This document shows, in pieces, positions 25,557 through 32,673 of a DNA stretch of 64,000 nt (position 1 is the stretch's first letter; every line of letters starts with the position of its first letter). Source of the stretch: Fischerella muscicola SAG 1427-1 = PCC 73103 (GTDB lineage: Bacteria > Cyanobacteriota > Cyanobacteriia > Cyanobacteriales > Nostocaceae); NCBI RefSeq assembly GCF_000317245.1, contig NZ_AJLJ01000064.1:62001-126000 (forward strand), read 5' to 3'. The position numbers and the translations under genes were made by a program. Below the pieces are notes generated by a model. The model ran no database searches. It saw only the letters and a list, made by a program, of their open reading frames with translations, and had not been told where the DNA came from.

Positions 25557-25990
25557 CAGAGTACTAGTAGGGTTTATGAGGAAGGATTAGCTCGAATCTC
25601 AGGTTTTTCTGGTTGATATCTGATTTTGTGTGTTAATTTGTTCTCCAATCAAAGTTTGATGACAGTGGGCTAGTACTAGCATTGGAATTAAATTCAAGCT
25701 CTTCTTATCGCTTGAATTATTGGATTTTCTACTTCTCGCGGGATTAATCCTACCCGATCCACGTTCTAGCATTGGCGATCGCTAACCTTTCTAAGTAAAA
25801 ATAATTGTTGAATCTGCACACTGAAATACAGAGAATTTCTAGCAATACCCTGTGAAGAGAGGGATTTAGAGACCAGAGGTTAGAGAATTTAGTAGTTTAC
25901 ACTTTTGCTCTTCACTACCTTACATATTTGCGACTGATTAGTTATTCTAGATACCAACTACTCACAACTAACCATCAGCAGTAATCGCTT
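25557..25990. other. Gene-free region after the IS630 remnant
   Basis: AT-rich DNA without a supportable ORF. GTACTAG occurs near 25561 and again near 25670 (TAGTACTAG); these could be decayed element ends but I cannot prove it. Confidence 0.4.
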
Positions 25991-26329
25991 TTAATCCTCA
26001 TCAAGAGCGGGAAAAAATTCCTCAAATTGCCATAAATCATCTCTGTTCTCAAAAAACCAAATTCGAGTTGCTGGGGTTAATTTACTCCAAATAATTTCAG
26101 GGGAGACATGAGGAGATGCATATCGATATTCCTGACCGAGAGCTTTGAGGTTTTCTGTGACATCGTCAGGAATACCAAATTCTTTCCAATCAACTTTTCT
26201 ATATATTCCAGACACACCCGTAGCAGGATCAAAAATTAATTGTGCAGCTCTAATTAAGTCCGCAAAGTGTACTGGCTTGAGTTTGTTGACTTCCTGAATT
26301 TGAAGTGATTTGTTATTTTCGCGAGACAT
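25991..26329 (-). CDS. Hypothetical protein
   Basis: 112 residues from ATG 26329; an in-frame TTG at 26347 gives six more. No ribosome site stands out. The protein is soluble, acidic at its C-terminus (FFPALDED) and rich in aromatic residues (WSKLTPATRIWFFENRDDLW). No family recognised and no catalytic motif. Codon use looks normal for the window. It is in a run of small minus-strand genes (to 27331) with no evident shared theme. Confidence 0.6.
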   Translation of the reverse strand: MSRENNKSLQIQEVNKLKPVHFADLIRAAQLIFDPATGVSGIYRKVDWKEFGIPDDVTENLKALGQEYRYASPHVSPEIIWSKLTPATRIWFFENRDDLWQFEEFFPALDED

Positions 26330-26437
26330 CGTTTTTGGAGTGGTCAATAGTAATTATTTGTGAGATTTACTTTGATGAGACTCCTACCCCGATGCCTCTA
26401 GTTTAGCGCATAGCAGTAAATGAGCGATCGCTGATCT

Positions 26438-26827
26438 TTAAGAACGCAGCTGTGCAAGCATTAGCGCCGGATTCCAATAAGCACGTGTTGTTTGAATTTT
26501 GCCAAAATTGTTAATTTCAAACACTGTTATTCCTGCAAATGTCACTGATTTGTCATTTTTAGTTATTCCCTGCATAGTCCACTTAACTGCTGCTTCATTA
26601 CCTGCAATAAAAACATGCTCAGTTGTTGCTTCTAATTTATTAAATACTGTTTTTAACTGGTTGATAAATGCAGCAAAATTTTCATTAATTTTTGTAGGTG
26701 GTTCTCCAACTGGATCATAACTTATAGCATCTTCTGCGAAATATTCAATCCAGCCTTCAGCATTCATGGCGGAAATATTGGCAAAATATTTAGCAATTAA
26801 AGTTGCGATCACTTCTTGTGAAATCAT
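26438..26827 (-). CDS. SnoaL/NTF2-like fold protein (ketosteroid isomerase-like)
   Basis: A 129-residue cone-fold protein. The start ISQEVIATLIAKYFANISAMNAEGWIEYFAEDAISYDPVG, the central FIAGNEAAVKWTMQG and the terminal FEINNFGKIQTTRAYWNP follow the helix-then-sheet pattern of SnoaL-like proteins. The family includes isomerases, hydrolases and ligand-binding proteins, so activity cannot be stated. Soluble, no signal peptide. It does not form a tight operon with the genes on either side. Confidence 0.75.
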   Translation of the reverse strand: MISQEVIATLIAKYFANISAMNAEGWIEYFAEDAISYDPVGEPPTKINENFAAFINQLKTVFNKLEATTEHVFIAGNEAAVKWTMQGITKNDKSVTFAGITVFEINNFGKIQTTRAYWNPALMLAQLRS

Positions 26828-26956
26828 ATTTATCCTGGTTTATCAAGTTAAAATATTCACTCAATTATGATGATAATTATTCACAAATAAACCTTTATCT
26901 AGCAGCAACAAATTTTTTTAATGTAAAATGAATTTTGTTGTGAGCGCTTTAGTTAC

Positions 26957-27331
26957 TCATTCTTCATTCTCAACTAGGACTGTAACCGCAGCGACAGCTA
27001 TCAACATTTCGTCATTTTTATCATCGAGTTCAGGGATCGCCTTTCCTTGGACAACCATTCCTCCAGGCTCAACACTCAAGGATTTACGACCAAAAGGTAG
27101 TACAGCTAGTACCTCTTGTTGGCGGACTTGTTCGGGGTAGGGTACCGCAACTTGCACTTCTACAATCATCTCATTGGGATGACTCAAGCCCGCTACTTCC
27201 CAAACACCAGGTAAAGCATTGTTGGCGATCGCATTTCTCACAGCCCTGGCTGCTGCTACTGTTGGATCTTGCCCATGCTGATCTATCCCCATTCCCATCT
27301 CGATAATGAACCGTTTACGCGCCATAGCCAT
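26957..27331 (-). CDS. Lin0512 family conserved protein
   Basis: A 124-residue protein matching the small Lin0512 family: KRFIIEMGMGIDQHGQDPTVAAARAVRNAI at the start and GKAIPELDDKNDEMLIAVAAVTVLVE at the end. The family is widespread in bacteria and its function is unknown; a ligand-binding alpha-beta fold with conserved GxDxHG residues is suggested. Start ATG 27331, with an in-frame ATG two codons later. Cytosolic. Confidence 0.8.
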   Translation of the reverse strand: MAMARKRFIIEMGMGIDQHGQDPTVAAARAVRNAIANNALPGVWEVAGLSHPNEMIVEVQVAVPYPEQVRQQEVLAVLPFGRKSLSVEPGGMVVQGKAIPELDDKNDEMLIAVAAVTVLVENEE

Positions 27332-27466
27332 ACGATTTTAGATTTTGGATTTTGGTAAGGGTTATTCTTACTTGGATTGTGAAAGATTGACATCATCCAT
27401 CTCTACATATCTCCATTCATAAGTAAAAATTATGAATAATATTCACTATTAATTTGTCAAGTCATG

Positions 27467-27590
27467 TTGACTATTTGTAACAAAATACTTTACATTTATA
27501 TACATAAATTAATTTTTATTAATTCTCTTATCTCCTCTCGACATTTGGATTCCTCATGGTTACCTCGGTGTTTCGCATCGGGGTTTTTTG
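27467..27590 (+). ncRNA. Candidate small RNA with own promoter and terminator
   Basis: All neighbours are on the minus strand, yet the plus strand has an intrinsic terminator: CCTCGGTG (27563-27570), loop TTTCG, CATCGGGG (27576-27583), then TTTTTT. Upstream, TTGACT (27467-27472) and TACATT (27491-27496) with an 18-base spacer resemble a sigma70-type promoter. They would give an RNA of about 85 nt. No ORF of note inside. The RNA is inferred; no known family recognised. Confidence 0.4.
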
Positions 27591-27632
27591 TTTTAGTGTC
27601 ATTGATCAATTGTTATTTGGTAATGTATTTTT

Positions 27633-27701
27633 CTTAGTGTCTTAGTGTCTTAGTGGTTAAAATAATAGATTTTTCAACCACCAAGGCACTAAGACACTAA
27701 G
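27633..27701. repeat. CTTAGTGT inverted repeat
   Basis: CTTAGTGTCTTAGTG on the left and CACTAAGACACTAAG at 27687-27701 form a perfect 15-bp inverted repeat with an AT-rich loop. This CTAAGACACTAAG repeat is widely seen in bacterial intergenic DNA. It lies just downstream of murJ and may act as a hairpin at its transcript end. Confidence 0.7.
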
Positions 27702-27724
27702 TCAGAAATGAAAATTAATAACAC

Positions 27725-29341
27725 CTATCTCTTCAAAAATCGTTGACGCAGACGAAAAACAAAAATATTGACTTCAGGTAATTTCATCCAAGCGGTGATG
27801 ACACCAAAAACACCCAAACCAACTAAACCACATACAGCTAATTGCAGCAATTGAATTAGTAAACCATTTACACCTAACAATTGTTGACAAACTACCAGAG
27901 AACCGTAGCTGGCAAAACCTCCTACCACGCTAGCAACCGTCAAACCCAAAATAGGCACACTCCATTCTCGCCAGGATAAACCATTCAATCTGCGATCAAG
28001 TAACCATAACAGCATCAAAGTTGAACTTAAATTAACTCCCACTGTTGCTAAAACCAAACCAGGAGCACCAAAAGATTTGATAAAAATCCAATCTAAGAAA
28101 ACATTCAGAAAGATGTTAAACAGGCTGATGCGAAAAGGTGTATCTCCATCGCCCAAGGCATAAAATACTCGTACTAAAACATCACGTCCTAAGTAAACAA
28201 ACATCCCTACACCGTAAGCAACCAGCAGGGAAGATACCATATCCGAGGCAGCTTGATTGAAAGCTCCGCGCTCGTAGACTACACGTACAATTGGGTTAGA
28301 TAGAGCAATCATCAAAGCACCCAAAGGCAGCATGGTGAAGGCAGAAAGAATAAGTCCTTGGCGAATGCGTAATTTTAACTCATGCCAATCACTAGGATCG
28401 GCAAGTCGAGCAAATATCGGTAGTAAGGGAACTAAAACAACATTAGAAATTATTCCCAAGGGAGTTTGTACTAGTAAATTAGCGTAATTCAAGCCAGAAG
28501 CAGCAGCAGGAATAAAAGAAGCGAAAATAGAATTGATTTGCCAGTTGATGTAGAGCATTCCAGAAGAAAAGGTGGCTGGAAGCATAATTTTCATTACTTC
28601 TCTAACTCCTGGTTGATTAAAATCAAATCGCAGACGCAATGAACCCATACCAACCCGTGCTTGGGCTATCAATTGTACAAGCCATTGTAGCAACGCACCT
28701 GCTAGGGTTCCAATCGCTAATACCGCGCCACCATACATAAGATATTCCGGGGCATAGATTTTATGGCCTAGTTGTAACCCCAGAAAAGCCATCGCAATTA
28801 CAACCGTAATGCTTGATAATAGAGGACTAATGGAGGGCAACCAGTACTGGTTCGCAACGTTGAGTGTGCCAAACCCGATACCAATCAACCCAGCTAAGAT
28901 AGCCATTGGTGACATAATCTGGAGTTGTAGAGTTGCGATTGTCTTAACCAACTCTCCATCTGGTCGTTTATCCAAGCCTGGTGTAGTCAAGTCAATAATA
29001 TGTCCGGCAAAGATTGCTAGAACAATGGTGACAACTAGCAGGACAACACCCACAAGGGTGGTCATAGTTTCGACCAAGGGAGCAGCTTCTTCTTTCTTGC
29101 GCTTGGCTAAAACACTGACTATCGCACTGTAAAAAGGGCCATTAATTCCCCCAAGTAGAATCAGCAGAAACCCAGGAATAATGTAAGCAAAACTATAAGC
29201 ATCAGCAACAGCACCAGTACCGAAAGCTGCACCAATAGCTACCTGCCTTAGCAAACCTACAACTTTACTAATAATTGTGGCAACAGCAACAATACCAGCA
29301 ATACCAACTAGAGAACGAGAAACCTGTTGTTCTTCTGTCAC
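27725..29341 (-). CDS. murJ: Lipid II flippase MurJ (MviN)
   Basis: A 538-residue inner-membrane protein of the MOP superfamily with about 14 transmembrane helices. It flips the peptidoglycan precursor lipid II to the periplasm. Seen: SLVGIAGIVAVATIISKVVGLLRQ, GAVADAYSFAYIIPGFL, and RVFYALGDGDTPFRISLFNIFLN. Translation is taken from the GTG at 29341, with no strong ribosome site. Other envelope genes (LCP protein, manC) lie upstream, but on separate transcripts. Confidence 0.94.
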   Translation of the reverse strand: MTEEQQVSRSLVGIAGIVAVATIISKVVGLLRQVAIGAAFGTGAVADAYSFAYIIPGFLLILLGGINGPFYSAIVSVLAKRKKEEAAPLVETMTTLVGVVLLVVTIVLAIFAGHIIDLTTPGLDKRPDGELVKTIATLQLQIMSPMAILAGLIGIGFGTLNVANQYWLPSISPLLSSITVVIAMAFLGLQLGHKIYAPEYLMYGGAVLAIGTLAGALLQWLVQLIAQARVGMGSLRLRFDFNQPGVREVMKIMLPATFSSGMLYINWQINSIFASFIPAAASGLNYANLLVQTPLGIISNVVLVPLLPIFARLADPSDWHELKLRIRQGLILSAFTMLPLGALMIALSNPIVRVVYERGAFNQAASDMVSSLLVAYGVGMFVYLGRDVLVRVFYALGDGDTPFRISLFNIFLNVFLDWIFIKSFGAPGLVLATVGVNLSSTLMLLWLLDRRLNGLSWREWSVPILGLTVASVVGGFASYGSLVVCQQLLGVNGLLIQLLQLAVCGLVGLGVFGVITAWMKLPEVNIFVFRLRQRFLKR

Positions 29342-29427
29342 ACCCAGTACCTGACAATTTTACAGATAGCCTTATCCTTGAACATTTAACCGGAAATCTG
29401 AGATTTTGTCATTTGTCATTTGTTCTT

Positions 29428-29606
29428 AGCTCGACTTTATCCAAAATTAAGAACTCAGCTTTCTTTATTCGGCAAAAACCCTAGCTTTTTGGCAAATACT
29501 TTTTCCATGTCACTAATTCTCGATAAATTCCAAAAACTAAAACTACCGTCCCACAATGGTTTCATGGTCAGGTTTTGGGTTTCGTAAAAATGGATAAAGT
29601 CGAGCT
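29428..29606. repeat. Segment bounded by 16-bp perfect inverted repeats
   Basis: AGCTCGACTTTATCCA at 29428-29443 and its exact reverse complement at 29591-29606 bound a 179-bp segment upstream of murJ. The inside has no credible gene. It may be a small MITE or an inverted duplication; I saw no second copy in the window and no clear target duplication. Confidence 0.5.
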
Positions 29607-29763
29607 TAGTCATTTGTGGGAAAAGCAGTATATTTTTTGTGTTGTATGTGGTAGCCTGCGGCAAGCCGAGTAAAGCAAAGCGCGTCTACGTTCTCAAAAA
29701 AAATAGTGGTTATTTGCTAGATCAAGTCACAAATAACCACTAACTCACGACTATGAATTTTAT

Positions 29764-29862
29764 TTAACGAGCGATCGCTGGTTTAGCATCTAGCATGATC
29801 CATAAAAAAGCAAGAGCCAAAATCAACATCAACTCTAAAAAGCGCAGGAGGATATTTTTCAT
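29764..29862 (-). CDS. Tiny single-pass membrane protein
   Basis: A 32-residue ORF: MKNILLRFLELMLILALAFL, then WIMLDAKPAIAR. It is one hydrophobic helix with a basic N-terminus and a short C-terminal tail, the size of cyanobacterial photosystem or cytochrome b6f small subunits, though it matches none that I recall. A HIP1 site lies in its last codons. The ribosome site is weak. It could also be a cleaved signal-like peptide. Its gene lies between murJ and the LCP gene on the same strand. Confidence 0.5.
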   Translation of the reverse strand: MKNILLRFLELMLILALAFLWIMLDAKPAIAR

Positions 29863-29906
29863 AAAATCGTTCTTTATCTCCTGTCACTAGTCATCTGTTT
29901 TTTACT

Positions 29907-29940
29907 AATGACCAATGACCAATGACCAATGACCAATGAC
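29907..29940. repeat. CAATGAC heptanucleotide tandem repeat
   Basis: About four perfect units. The last base of the repeat is the first base of the LCP gene's stop codon on this strand, so the repeat abuts the coding end exactly. Confidence 0.85.
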
Positions 29941-31379
29941 TACTTCCAATCTTTCCCAACTCTAATAGTGAGGTCAGATTCTAAGTCACCTGTTGCTGAC
30001 ACTTCAATTGTTCCCAAACCCAAGATTTTTTGCAGTTGTTCTGCGGCTTGGCGATTACCTTTTTGAACAATAATTTTAGTTTCACTATGCCCGTCAGCCC
30101 AATCTGAGATAGCATAAACTTTTTTAAAGCCTTTGCTTTTGAGAGAATTGATCACCTTGCCAGTTAATTGAGGTTGATTGGAGGCATTTTGAATAGCAAT
30201 TCTGAAGCTAGGTAGCGATCGCTTATCTGGTTTGAGACCACCTATACTGACTCCAGTATAATTATTGAGCAAGTCAACTTTTCCAGTTAGATTCAACCAA
30301 TAACTATCAGGATCTGCACTTAAACGACTGAAAATACCTGGTAGCAAGGTCATCTGAAAATTATCCCGCTCCATGTTCAAAGAGAAGTTGACTAGTGCCA
30401 TCATCTCTTCAACTTTCAGGTTGGTGTCAAAGTACTTACGCATAATGTGAACTAACTGTGGCAATCTGGGTAAAACCGTCGGACTAAACAAGCGTTCGCG
30501 TAAACCCATCAGCAATACTTGTTGTCGCTGGATTCTGTTGAGATCCCCCAGATTACTATCGCGGTAACGTACAAACTGTTCAGCTTGCTCACCGTTGAGA
30601 GTTTGCCACCCACTGACTAAATTAATAGAAAACTTAGCAGTAGAGTCTTTGTATTCCATCGGTTTGGGAACAAACACCTCTACTCCACCCAACTGATCCA
30701 CTAACTGCCGTAATCCACTAGTAGACATACGAATGTAGCGATCAATTGGTGCATTACTGAGAGTACGACTCACAACCCGCGCCGCCAACACTGGGCCCCC
30801 TTGGGCGTTGGCTTGGGATACTTTAGTCAATCCCTTTGATTCTGGGATCGCAATCATAGTATCTCTAGGAATCGAAAGCACCCGTATGGTATTATTTTCT
30901 GGGTTTAGTCTTACCAGCAACATCGTATCGCTGCTCCCAGCGTAGCTTTCTGGTGAACCATCAACGCTACCTCGGACTGGTTCGATGCCCATGATCAAAA
31001 TATTCATTGGGCGTGTGAGCTTGTATTGAGAAATGTTGCTCCAAATTTCCCCTGGTAATGGTGTTTTTTCTACGTCTGGCCCGCCCATCCCTAACTCTTC
31101 ATCTGTTCGATCTATATCGCTCCAGAGCGGAGTCCAAAGCGCTAAAGTCGATACTAATAACCCTGAAAGTGTGATCCCTACAACTATTGTCAAAAACCAA
31201 AATAGCCACCGAGGCATTGCCAAACCCAACCTCTGATAAAGTTGGCTGGGTATGGAACCCACAGATTCTACAAACTCAGATGAGACATTCGTTTTTTGTT
31301 GTGGGTTTGCCTCATCTGTTGATTTTTGTCCTTGTTGAGATTTACCCTGATTTTTGATCTGTGCTACTTGTTTAACCAC
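29940..31379 (-). CDS. LytR-CpsA-Psr (LCP) family protein
   Basis: A 479-residue membrane-anchored protein: cytoplasmic Gln/Lys-rich N-terminus, one membrane segment at about 59-82, then a periplasmic LCP domain (about 125-300). Seen are MNILIMGIEP, the DTMLLVRLNPENN and VLSIPRDTMI motifs with catalytic Arg, and VDQLGGVEVFVP, NGEQAEQFVRYRDS. A C-terminal LytR_C domain (about 385-475) follows. LCP enzymes transfer glycopolymers from lipid carriers to peptidoglycan. Start GTG at 31379. Divergent from manC, 118 bp away, which fits a shared envelope-polysaccharide theme. Confidence 0.9.
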   Translation of the reverse strand: MVKQVAQIKNQGKSQQGQKSTDEANPQQKTNVSSEFVESVGSIPSQLYQRLGLAMPRWLFWFLTIVVGITLSGLLVSTLALWTPLWSDIDRTDEELGMGGPDVEKTPLPGEIWSNISQYKLTRPMNILIMGIEPVRGSVDGSPESYAGSSDTMLLVRLNPENNTIRVLSIPRDTMIAIPESKGLTKVSQANAQGGPVLAARVVSRTLSNAPIDRYIRMSTSGLRQLVDQLGGVEVFVPKPMEYKDSTAKFSINLVSGWQTLNGEQAEQFVRYRDSNLGDLNRIQRQQVLLMGLRERLFSPTVLPRLPQLVHIMRKYFDTNLKVEEMMALVNFSLNMERDNFQMTLLPGIFSRLSADPDSYWLNLTGKVDLLNNYTGVSIGGLKPDKRSLPSFRIAIQNASNQPQLTGKVINSLKSKGFKKVYAISDWADGHSETKIIVQKGNRQAAEQLQKILGLGTIEVSATGDLESDLTIRVGKDWK

Positions 31380-31497
31380 AAACTATCTCCCCACTCATCC
31401 ACTCCCTAAACCTAATGTTAATCGAAGCAACAAATCTTGCCAGTGACGAACACCACAGTACACTTAGTAGTGTTCTTAAGTAAGTTTCTATGACAAC

Positions 31498-32562
31498 ATG
31501 ACTCAAGCATTGTTCCCTGTAATTCTTGCTGGTGGTAAAGGTGAGCGTTTTTGGCCCCTCAGTCGCCAAAATCGACCCAAACAATTTTTAAACCTAGATG
31601 GTAGCCCTAGAAGTCTCCTACAAGCAACGGCTGATCGACTGCTACCACTAGCAGGCGCTTGGGATCGCTTATTGGTAATTACTTCTAGTCAAATAGCTCA
31701 AGGAGTTAAAGAACAACTGCCCGAACTGCCACCGCATAACTTGCTAGTCGAATCTCAGGGAAGGGACACAGCCGCCGCAGTCGCTTGGACAAGCTTGGAA
31801 ATCAAAAAGCGTTACGGGGATGACGCTATTATCGGCTTTTTCCCTGCTGATCACTGGATTGCTAACCAAGAATCTTTTGCAAGCACAATAAATGCAGCAA
31901 TTGAACTAGCAGCAAACACAGCAGCAATTGTCACACTGGGGATCAAGCCCACCTTTCCATCAACTGGCTACGGTTACATAGAACAAGGCGAACAGATTGG
32001 TTGCTTTAATGACTTGCCAGCTTATCATGTCAACCGCTTTACTGAAAAGCCTGACCGTCAAACGGCAGAAAATTTTCTAGCGACGGGACGTTTTAGCTGG
32101 AATAGCGGGATGTTTATCTTTCGGGTAGGTGTTGTTCTCAAGGAACTACAAATCCATGCTCCAGAAATTATTGAACCGTTGATACAGCACGGTTCTGATA
32201 TATATCCCCAGTTACCTAAGAAGAGTATAGACTATGCTCTGATGGAAAAAACGAATTTGACACATGTCTTACCAGTCGATTTTGGCTGGGATGATTTGGG
32301 TGATTGGAATGCGATCGAACGTTTATTAAAAAAAGAAGATAACCCAAATGTGGAACTATGTACTCACGTGGGGTTAGATACACAGGGTGCTATTGTTTAT
32401 GCTAGCAATGCTGATGATGTTATAGTCACGATAGGTCTAGAAGATGTAGTAATTGTACGCGATCGCAATGTGACTCTTGTTGTCAAAAAAGACCGTACTC
32501 AAGAAATCAAGCAAATCCTCAAAACTTTGCAAAGCGATCCCCGATTTACAGAATTGTTGTAA
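31498..32562 (+). CDS. manC: Mannose-1-phosphate guanylyltransferase
   Basis: A 354-residue nucleotidyltransferase that makes GDP-mannose from GTP and mannose 1-phosphate for polysaccharides and fucose. The N-terminal pyrophosphorylase signature VILAGGKGERFWPLSRQNRPKQF lies at about 7-29, FFPADHWI and the FTEKPD substrate loop follow, and DFGWDDLGDW is conserved. The phosphomannose-isomerase C-terminal domain of bifunctional forms is absent; this shorter form is common. A HIP1-like site lies near its end. Confidence 0.93.
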   Translation: MTQALFPVILAGGKGERFWPLSRQNRPKQFLNLDGSPRSLLQATADRLLPLAGAWDRLLVITSSQIAQGVKEQLPELPPHNLLVESQGRDTAAAVAWTSLEIKKRYGDDAIIGFFPADHWIANQESFASTINAAIELAANTAAIVTLGIKPTFPSTGYGYIEQGEQIGCFNDLPAYHVNRFTEKPDRQTAENFLATGRFSWNSGMFIFRVGVVLKELQIHAPEIIEPLIQHGSDIYPQLPKKSIDYALMEKTNLTHVLPVDFGWDDLGDWNAIERLLKKEDNPNVELCTHVGLDTQGAIVYASNADDVIVTIGLEDVVIVRDRNVTLVVKKDRTQEIKQILKTLQSDPRFTELL

Positions 32563-32673
32563 TGAGGAAAGGGGAAAGGGGATTGGTGTTTATTCTCTCA
32601 CTTATCCCCCTTGTCTCCCTTGTCCTCCTTGTCTCCCTTGTCTCCCAATCCCCAATCCCCAATCCCCTTTCCC
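32563..32673. repeat. Low-complexity CTTGTCTCC / CCCCAAT tracts
   Basis: Units of nine bases (CTTGTCTCC, CTTGTCCTC) are followed by three AATCCCC units. It is the same family as near 5.9, 7.2 and 24.4 kb. It fills the space between the two converging genes manC and the aminopeptidase gene, and overlapping ORFs are repeat artefacts. Confidence 0.75.

Noticed and set aside
29455-29619. Minus-strand ORF of about 52 codons beginning in the 16-bp inverted repeat
   Set aside because: No ribosome site and no family; its start lies within the repeat, so it is probably incidental.
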